Positions 57,201 through 64,000 of a stretch of 64,000 nucleotides of DNA are shown in pieces. The stretch's first letter is position 1, and the number at the start of each line of letters is the position of its first letter. The notes under the pieces were generated by a model, which searched no databases, had not been told where the DNA came from, and saw only the letters and a list, made by a program, of their open reading frames with translations. The stretch comes from Hedera helix (taxonomy: Eukaryota; Streptophyta; Magnoliopsida; Apiales; Araliaceae): contig OX359265.1 of the NCBI GenBank assembly GCA_947179155.2, positions 2,651,501-2,715,500 on the forward strand. Reading direction: 5' to 3'. A program made the translations under genes and the position numbers.

Positions 57201-58143
57201 CAAATGCTCTCTAGCTCTCTCTTTTGGACTTGGAAATAAAAGATGAGAAATGATTTACAAAAGCTACTAAATTGTAAGTATACTTACAATGGCATAGATA
57301 TAAAATCTATATCTATTAAAATTGCTATCATGAGATGACAATGATACTTGCACAAGAAAGCTAGCCCATACTAAGTTGGTGAGGATTTTGTGGGAAAAGA
57401 CTTTCCCAAAAATCAAAACAAGCAACCTAATATTAATTAAATAAAAATAAAACAAAATAAAACAAAACTTATTTTCTCTCTCCTTCCATGCACATGGTCG
57501 GCTGATTGCTCATCTTTTTGTCCCAATTTGATTGTCACTTTGCTTACTTTTTAAATTAATAATAGTTAAATTAAGTATTTTTCAAGTGGGCCAATCATTG
57601 GGCTTTAATTTAAAATACCAATTGGGCTTCTATTAAATTGTTTGGGCTACTAAATTGTCAAATTTTATTATTCTCCACTTGGGCTACTAATTGACCCATG
57701 TTGGGCTAATTTAATAATTTATACATTAATTATTCAATTCATGATTAAATAAATAATTAGATTAAATATTTTAACCCATTAGTATTAAATTACTAAATGG
57801 ACTAATAAATATTATTATTAATATTTCACATTATTTACATTAATTAATAATCATATTAATTAATTTATTATATTTAATTCACTCATTATATTTAATTTAA
57901 TTGAATATTTAATTAATAGGAAACTTATCAATTATTTTGATATTAAAACTTTAGGGTTTGTTCACTAATTTAATAACATATTAGTGACCCCCTTTAATTA
58001 ATTTTAGTAATTAATTACATAATTATTTAATCACATAATTAATTAATCACATAAAAAGATTTAAATAATCTCGTAAAACTAACTCGTTGGAAATTAAATT
58101 AATAATTTAATTAATAAAGACGTGGAAATTCTAGGACATTACA
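54254..58143 (-). mobile_element. 3' LTR of the Ty3/gypsy element
   Basis: On the minus strand a 3,890-bp LTR begins TGTAATGTCCTAG right after the polypurine tract and ends GGGGTCGTCACA. It is the same family as the solo LTR at 3419-7973, inverted and clearly diverged, and about 665 bp shorter, partly because it lacks the 77-bp tandem array. The right-hand (5') LTR is outside the window. The flanking five bases AACGC (54249-54253) are the expected target duplication, not testable here. Confidence 0.88.
56285..56590 (-). other. GC-rich palindromic island in the 3' LTR
   Basis: The 13-base word CGCGCATTGCGCG occurs exactly three times (56399-56411, 56469-56481, 56548-56560). Between them are CCAAAACGGTGCCGTTTTGA (56431-56450) and AAACGACGTCGTTTGG (about 56503). 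ORFs across the island are not genes. Confidence 0.75.
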
Positions 58144-58156
58144 TTCTCCCCTCCTT
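58144..58156 (-). other. Polypurine tract
   Basis: AAGGAGGGGAGAA on the minus strand, directly before the 3' LTR; it primes plus-strand DNA synthesis in LTR elements. Confidence 0.85.
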
Positions 58157-58191
58157 ATAAAAATTCCGTCCTCGGAATTGTAAAAATAAGG

Positions 58192-61100
58192 TTACTCAAA
58201 TAAAAATGGGTAATTTGCCCTCATTTCCTCCTCTAATTCCCACGTAGCTTCTTCAATGGCGTGATTCCTCCAAAGTACTTTGACAGAATGAATTATCTTA
58301 TTTCTCAGTTTCTGTTCCTTCCTATCGAGTATCTGAACAAGAACTTCTTCATATGATAAGTCCTTTCCGACTTGAATTGGTTCATAGGAGATAACGTGCT
58401 TGTAGTCTGGTTTGTATGACCGCAATACCGACACGTGAAACACATTGTGAATATGTTCCAATTCAGGAGGTAAAGCTACCTCGTATGCTACTTCACCCAC
58501 TCTTCTCAATATTTCGAACGGTCCTATGAACCTTGGACTCAATTTCCCCTTCTTTCCAAACCTGATCTTCCCTTTCCAGGGAGATACCTTAATGAACACA
58601 AAACTCCCCACCTCGAAGTCTCGTTTCTGTCGATGTAAATCGGCGTATTTCTTTTGACGGTCTTGAGCTGCTACTAGCCGAGCTCTTATTACCCTGATAA
58701 TTTCTACCGTCTGTTGAACCAACTCTGGCCCCAACAGTCGGCGTTCTCCTACCTCATCCCAACATAGAGGTGTTCTGCATTTTCTGCCATATAAAGCTTC
58801 GTAAGGCGGCATGCCTATGCTCGCATGATAACTATTGTTGTATGCAAACTCAACTAGTGGTAGATGGATTTCCCAACTGCCCTTGAAATCCATCACGCAG
58901 GCCCTGAGCATATCTTCCAATGTCTGAATTGTTCTTTCACTTTGCCCATCAGTCTGCGGATGATACGCTGTACTCATTCTCAACTGTGTCCCCAATCTCT
59001 CCTGAAGACTTCTCCAAAATTTTGACGTGAAGCGCGGATCTCTGTCTGACACAATCGATACCGGCACCCCATGTCTTGAAACTATCTCTTTGATGTACAA
59101 TTTGGACAACTGATCCAAACTGAACCTAATCTTGATCGGCAAAAAGTGCGCTGACTTTGTTAGCCGATCCACAATCACCCAAATTGCGTCATATCCCTTC
59201 TGTGTTGCTGGAAGTCCTACCACAAAATCCATTGTGATATGCTCCCATTTCCACTCAGGAATTTCTAACGGCTGTAACAATCCACTTGGTCTCTGATGTT
59301 CGGCCTTTACCCTTTAACAAGTTAGGCATCGGCTGACACATTCTGCAACCTCCCTTTTTAAATTCGACCACCAAAAATGCTGACGTAGATCTTGATACAT
59401 CTTCGTACTCCCCGGATGTATCGAGTATCTCGTACTGTGGGCCTCTTGCAAAATTTCCTCTCGTAATTCAGGCACTAGCGGGACCCAAACACGATTTTCA
59501 AATCTCAGCAATCCCATGCTATCAATTTTAAACTTGACCTCTTCTCCATCGGTCATCCTCTTCCGGATTTAGTCACATTCCTCATCTTTGTCTTGAGCCT
59601 CTTTCACCCTATCTAACAGGGTTGGGCTCACCTCGACTTCTCTTGACTCGTTTGGACTTCTCACTTCCAACTCCATTCGAGCCATCTCTTGAACCAATTG
59701 TTCTTGATCTGTCAATATGAACAATTTCTCCCTGCTCTTTATACTCAGAGCATCCGCTACTACGTTGGCCTTGCCGGGATGATATAGAATTTCACAATCA
59801 TAATCTTTGATCAATTCCAACCATCTCCGTTGCCTCATATTCAACTCCTTCTGTATGAAGATATACTTTAGACTCTTATGGTCTGTGAATATCTCACATT
59901 TCTCTCCATACAAATAATGCCTCCAAATTTTAAGGGCAAACACTACCGCTGCCAATTCCAAGTCGTGGGTAGGATATCCCTTCTCATAATCTTTTAATTG
60001 TCTGGACGCATACGCAACGACTTTGCCGTTTTGCATAAGCACACAGCCAAGCCCCTTGTGCGATGCATCACTGTAGACCGTAAAACCTTCTGTATCGTCT
60101 GGTAAGGTCAATACAGGTGCTTCACTAAGTCTTTTCTTTAACTCCTGAAAACTTTCCTCACACTTCTCCGTCCACACGTATTTTACCGTCTTTCTTGTTA
60201 AGTTGGTCAACGGTGTTGCTATCTTTGAGAAGTCTTGAATGAATCTCCGTTAGTAACCTGCTAACCCTAAGAAACTTCTTACTTCTGTCGGCGTCCTTGG
60301 TTGTTCCCAATTCATTACCGATTCAACCTTTGCCGGATCAACCGAAACTCCCTCCTTGTCAATAACATGACCTAAAAATTGAACTCTCTCCAACCAGAAT
60401 TCACACTTTGAAAACTTAGCGTACAACCGCTCCTTCCGTAAAATCTCCAACACCAATCTTAGGTGTTCAGCATGCTCTTCCTCCGTTTTGGAATACACCA
60501 AAATATCGTCAATGAACACGACTACAAATTTATCCAAGTATTGCTTGAATATTCTGTTCATCATGTCCATAAATGCAGCTGGCGCATTCGTTAGTCCAAA
60601 CGACATCACCAGAAACTCATAATGCCCATATCGAGTTCTGAATGCCGTCTTGGGTATATCCTCCTTCCTGACTTTCAACTGATGATAATCAGTCCTTAAG
60701 TCAATCTTTGAAAAGTACTTCGCCCCTTTCAATTGATCGAAAAGATCGTCAATTCGTGGTAACGGGTACTTGTTCTTAATTGTCACCTTATTCAGCTCTC
60801 TATAATCCATACACAATCTCATCGATCCATCCTTCTTCTTTACAAACAGCACTGGTGCTCCCCATGGAGAAACACTTGGCTGAATGTACTTATTATCTAA
60901 CAACTCCTGCAATTGCACCATCAATTCCTTCAGTTCTACCGGAGCCATCCTATATGGTGCTTTCGATATCGGTGCCGTCCCCGGTACTAAATCAATCACA
61001 AATTCTATCTCCCTGTCCGGCGGTAAACCCGGCAGTACATCTGGAAAAACATCCATAAATTCCTTGACTACTGGTATTTGCTCCATCCCGGGACTCACCA

Positions 61101-62724
61101 CTTGTGTGTCAACCACATGAGCCAAATACCCTACACAACCTTTCTTCAATAATTTCTTGGCTTGCATCATCGTCAGACAAGAAGACTGTCTTGACGACTT
61201 GCTGCCATAAAATACAACCTTAGACTTATTTGGTGTCTTAAGGTGTATGCACTTCTTCTGACAATCAATTATCGCCCCGTGGTTAAACAACCAATCCATC
61301 CCAAGTATTACATCAAATTCCCCCAGACGTATTGGAATTAAATTCACATTTAATTTTTGACCCCTGATTTCAGCACAACAATTTCTATGTATGTACTCTA
61401 CCGGAATCACCTCTTTATTAGCAACTTCTATGTTCATTGAGTTTTCTAGTTTGTCCCTAGGCAACTCTAATCGTCTAGCGAAATCATCAGACACAAATGA
61501 ACAGGTAGCACCCGAATCAAACAATACATATGCATTTATATTATTGATCGGAATAATACCTGACACCACGTCTTTTGACCCCACGGCATCTTGCACCGTC
61601 ATATTGAATGTCCGGGCTGTCGGCTTGTTCTGTGGTACCGGTCCCCCGATAGCCAATTTGTTGTTATTGCCCTTGTAGCCGCTACCCCCGTCATTCTTCT
61701 TCTTAGGGCAATCTTTTATCAGGTGGTCAGATGCTCCGCAAGAAAAGCATCTCACTTTCTTTGGAAGGGGATAATTTGGAGAAATATGTCCCACCTGCCC
61801 ACAATTATAGCACGTATTCTTCCCTTTCCTGCACTCCCCGAAGTGGTTCTTTCCACATATATTGCATGCTGGCTTTTTCTGAACACTTCCTTGTTGATTC
61901 CCCGAGCTCTTGTCGTTGCTGCTGTTGTCCCATTTGCGCTTGTTGTTGTTATTGTTGTTATTATTCCCCCCACTGTTACTGTTCTTGCTTCCCCCTTCAT
62001 TTTTCTTTTTGTTTCTCTCCTGGTTGTACTTGGTTAGTGCGTCGCTTCCTCCTTCAGCAATGATTGACTTCTCCAACAAAGTTGCGAATGAGTCAATCTG
62101 CAGTACCGCTACCTTGTTGAATATCCAAGGTCTCAATCCATTTTCGAATCTTCTGGCCTTGCGTTCCTCCGTATCCACTTGATGTGGAGCGAACTTGGCC
62201 AGCTCATTAAATCTTGCCGCGTACTCAGGTACCGACATGTTTTCCTGCTTCAGTTCTAGAAATTTCACTTCCATCCTACTTTTCATACTCTTCGGGAAAT
62301 AATTCTCATCGAATATTTCCTTAAATCTTGTCCATGACACCACCCCCTCGCCAGCCCTATTCTGATTGGCTTCCCACCAGAAATTGGCCTCTCCCTTCAT
62401 CATATAGGTAGCAAAGATTGTCTTTTGCTCCTCAGCTACCCTCGCGATAACGAACGCTTTCTCTATTTCCTTTATCCATGATTGGGCCTCTATCGGGTCC
62501 GACGTTCCCCTAAACTCTGGCGGTCCCACCGCTTTAAAATCTTTAAAATTCGCCAACTGATTTGGTGGTGGTGGCGGATTTGCTACTACAGGGTGGCGGT
62601 TTTGCATTGCCTCAGCTAGCATGTCGACAAAGTTTTGCATAGGGTCTACGTTGTGTCCCCCCGCGTCGTTGTTAACTGACTCTTCTACCCCCTGGTTCCT
62701 TGGTGGTTGTCTACGTGGCGGCAT
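58192..62724 (-). pseudogene. Gag-Pol of a chromodomain-type Ty3/gypsy retrotransposon, three nonsense codons
   Basis: One reading frame of 1,510 codons. Gag capsid at about 80-200 (ANFWWEANQNR, FARFNEL-type). Three zinc knuckles at 287-298, 305-318 and 326-339; in the second the last Cys is Tyr. Protease at FDSGA (402). Reverse transcriptase about 600-760 with FIDDILVYS. RNase H about 855-970 (VYSDAS, FTDHKSLKYI). Integrase zinc motif ends CLTC at 1136; core has MDFVVGLP, SDRDPRF and HPQTDGQSE. The C-terminus (VKVLWRNHAIEEATWELEEE) is chromodomain-like, fitting the Tekay/Del clade. Codons 825, 1052 and 1137 are TAA (60250-60252, 59569-59571, 59314-59316), with no frameshift, so the copy is inactive but young in coding terms. 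Confidence 0.9.
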
Positions 62725-63076
62725 TTTCTGTTATAAACAAAAATTTACATTATTATACTGTTTACATCTTTTTCATTTCATTATTTTGTATCTTAGGCAA
62801 TGTCTAGCTAAAATACAAGTAATTATTTCAACACGCATATAAACATAAATTCAACTGCATTTATACTCATATGCTAAAACAGTAGTGCGTAGCACTTTAC
62901 ATCAAAAGCATACTGCTATAAATGCTTCTATCCCAGAGAAACTACATAAGATGGGATCTGACATATCCTACAACTTCCTAGAGTTGGGATTTAGTGACAT
63001 ATTAACCCTCTAATAAAACAAAAGTTGGGTTTTACTGCATCTATTTACATACGAAATTAGAACACAACTATTACTA
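62725..63076 (-). other. Leader between the upstream ORF and gag
   Basis: AT-rich untranslated leader of the gypsy element. A direct pair of words (GGGATCTGACATATC and TTGGGATTTAGTGACATATT) occurs near 62952-63000. No primer-binding site is seen here. Confidence 0.45.
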
Positions 63077-63304
63077 CTATTGACTGCGCATCCCCCTACG
63101 GATCGCGTCGTCAAACTCCTCATCCCCGATGGCCATCACCACACTCCTGCTGATGGTGTGCATAGACTGGCCCTCCTCAGCTGGGTAGTAGTGCACCCTG
63201 TTCTGAAGCCTACCATATGAAGAGCGGTAGACATAGCTAAGTCTATCCGTCCTCACCCGCTTCTCGCGGACCTCCTCCTCTAGCTCAATCATCTGACCAT
63301 AAGC
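63077..63304 (-). pseudogene. Upstream leader ORF of the gypsy element, 5' truncated
   Basis: Seventy-six codons of an open frame end at 63077. The sequence is charged and helical (ELEEEVREKRVRTDRL), then SYGRLQNRVHYYPAEE and a C-terminus DEEFDDAIRRGMRSQ. The frame is already open at the junction with the LTR at 63305, so its true start was cut off. Related plant gypsy elements can carry a small extra ORF before gag; no function is known to me. The ATG at 63292 is the first one left. Confidence 0.45.
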
Positions 63305-64000
63305 TGTGACGCCCCCAAATCTGGGCCCACACAGCCCAAACTTGAGTCGTCAAAATACTACAACAAAATTATTACAACAAAGCACAACGTACAACAATAC
63401 AGTGTATAATAATACACAACTAAGTCTTCACTATTATTGCCACACTATTTTACAAAACGTGAAGACTATGATAACTATTCCTCGGACCCTCACTCCATTC
63501 CCCGGCTAGACCCTATTATGTTTTCATCTCCTGTTGAAAAACAATGGAACAAAAGAAAGGGTGAGCTCAAATAGCCCAGTAAAGAATATCATGACTAAGA
63601 TAATGACGAATAAATTATCATTAGTCTTCAACAGTTGAGTTCTTGATAGAATACAATAGACTACAAGGTTTATATCAAAAACTGCAGTTAAATTCTTAAA
63701 CAACGTTCAGATCAATAATAGCAGCGGAATGAGTAATCTATTAGAAGAATAATGCAGACTATAATGTCCACTCGGTTCTCTTTTTAGGAAAAACATCATC
63801 AACTTTTATCATCTGAAATATCATTAGTCAAGATAATACAAATTCACAGTTCCTGATCATAATCATGCAGATCAACAGTTCATCTTTGCACTACGGGCCA
63901 AAGACATTCAATATAACACCAACGGTCATGATTATACCAGATTCAGCCTTTGGTCATAATCATACCAAACAACAGTTCATCTTTGCACTACGGGCCAAAG
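63305..64000 (-). mobile_element. LTR of a further, different retrotransposon (partial)
   Basis: On the minus strand the LTR ends CCCAGATTTGGGGGCGTCACA at 63305. The terminal motif is like that of the 54254 LTR (GATTTGGGGTCGTCACA), but the interior is unrelated, so this is another family inserted into the leader. The five bases TAAGC (63300-63304) would be its target duplication. A 30-base word (AACAGTTCATCTTTGCACTA plus CGGGCCAAAG) at 63874-63903 recurs at 63971-64000, a 97-bp period running off the window. Confidence 0.6.

Noticed and set aside
61591..62182. Several plus-strand ORFs at 60.8-62.2 kb
   Set aside because: Antisense shadows of the gag-pol frame.
1..64000. CRISPR arrays, rRNA genes, bacterial-type operons
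   Set aside because: No regularly spaced direct repeats with unique spacers, no rRNA sequence, and the genes are spliced and plant-type.

Overview
This is nuclear DNA of a flowering plant, most likely a eudicot. The support is AT-rich intergenic sequence, spliced genes with GT-AG introns, plant-specific protein families, and dense nested LTR retrotransposons and MITEs. I cannot name the species. There is one 23-base run of N at 13585-13607.

Four protein-coding genes can be supported. (1) A small intronless gene (2042-2374, +) encodes a predicted two-helix membrane protein behind a G-box promoter. (2) An intronless RING-H2 E3 ubiquitin ligase gene (15110-16198, +) resembles Arabidopsis CIP8. 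A decayed partial second copy lies about 2.3 kb downstream (18466-18875). (3) A 1,020-residue protein (21348-24410, -) has a TFIIS N-terminal domain and five DLN motifs. Its 5' UTR starts about 5 kb upstream near 29700 and is spliced. (4) A 12-exon synaptotagmin gene (36769-43566, -) gives a 538-residue protein with a TM segment, an SMP domain and two C2 domains, closest to plant SYT2. No operon-like logic applies; the genes are independent neighbours. The RING and TFIIS-domain genes converge.

The rest is mostly mobile DNA. At 3301-9907 a Tat/Ogre-like LTR is split by a 4.56-kb solo LTR (3419-7973) with a clean CTTAC target-site duplication. The same family as that solo LTR returns at the right end in the other orientation. 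There a 3.89-kb 3' LTR (54254-58143), a polypurine tract and a chromodomain-type Ty3/gypsy gag-pol (58192-62724, three nonsense codons in one frame) are followed by a leader ORF. That ORF is cut by yet another LTR (63305 to the window end). Two LINE remnants are present (24940-25735, inside the TFIIS-gene leader intron, and 34995-35890). There are also a TRIM-like LTR and about ten MITE or foldback elements. The most unusual is a 1.44-kb element (44187-45624) just upstream of the synaptotagmin gene. It has a C-rich arm, a 22-bp minisatellite of about 16 copies, a G-rich arm, terminal inverted repeats and a 7-bp direct duplication.

The long AT-rich spaces (1-1740, 11380-15050, 16200-18440, 45632-49330, 50370-54190) show microsatellites and MITE debris but no gene that I can support.
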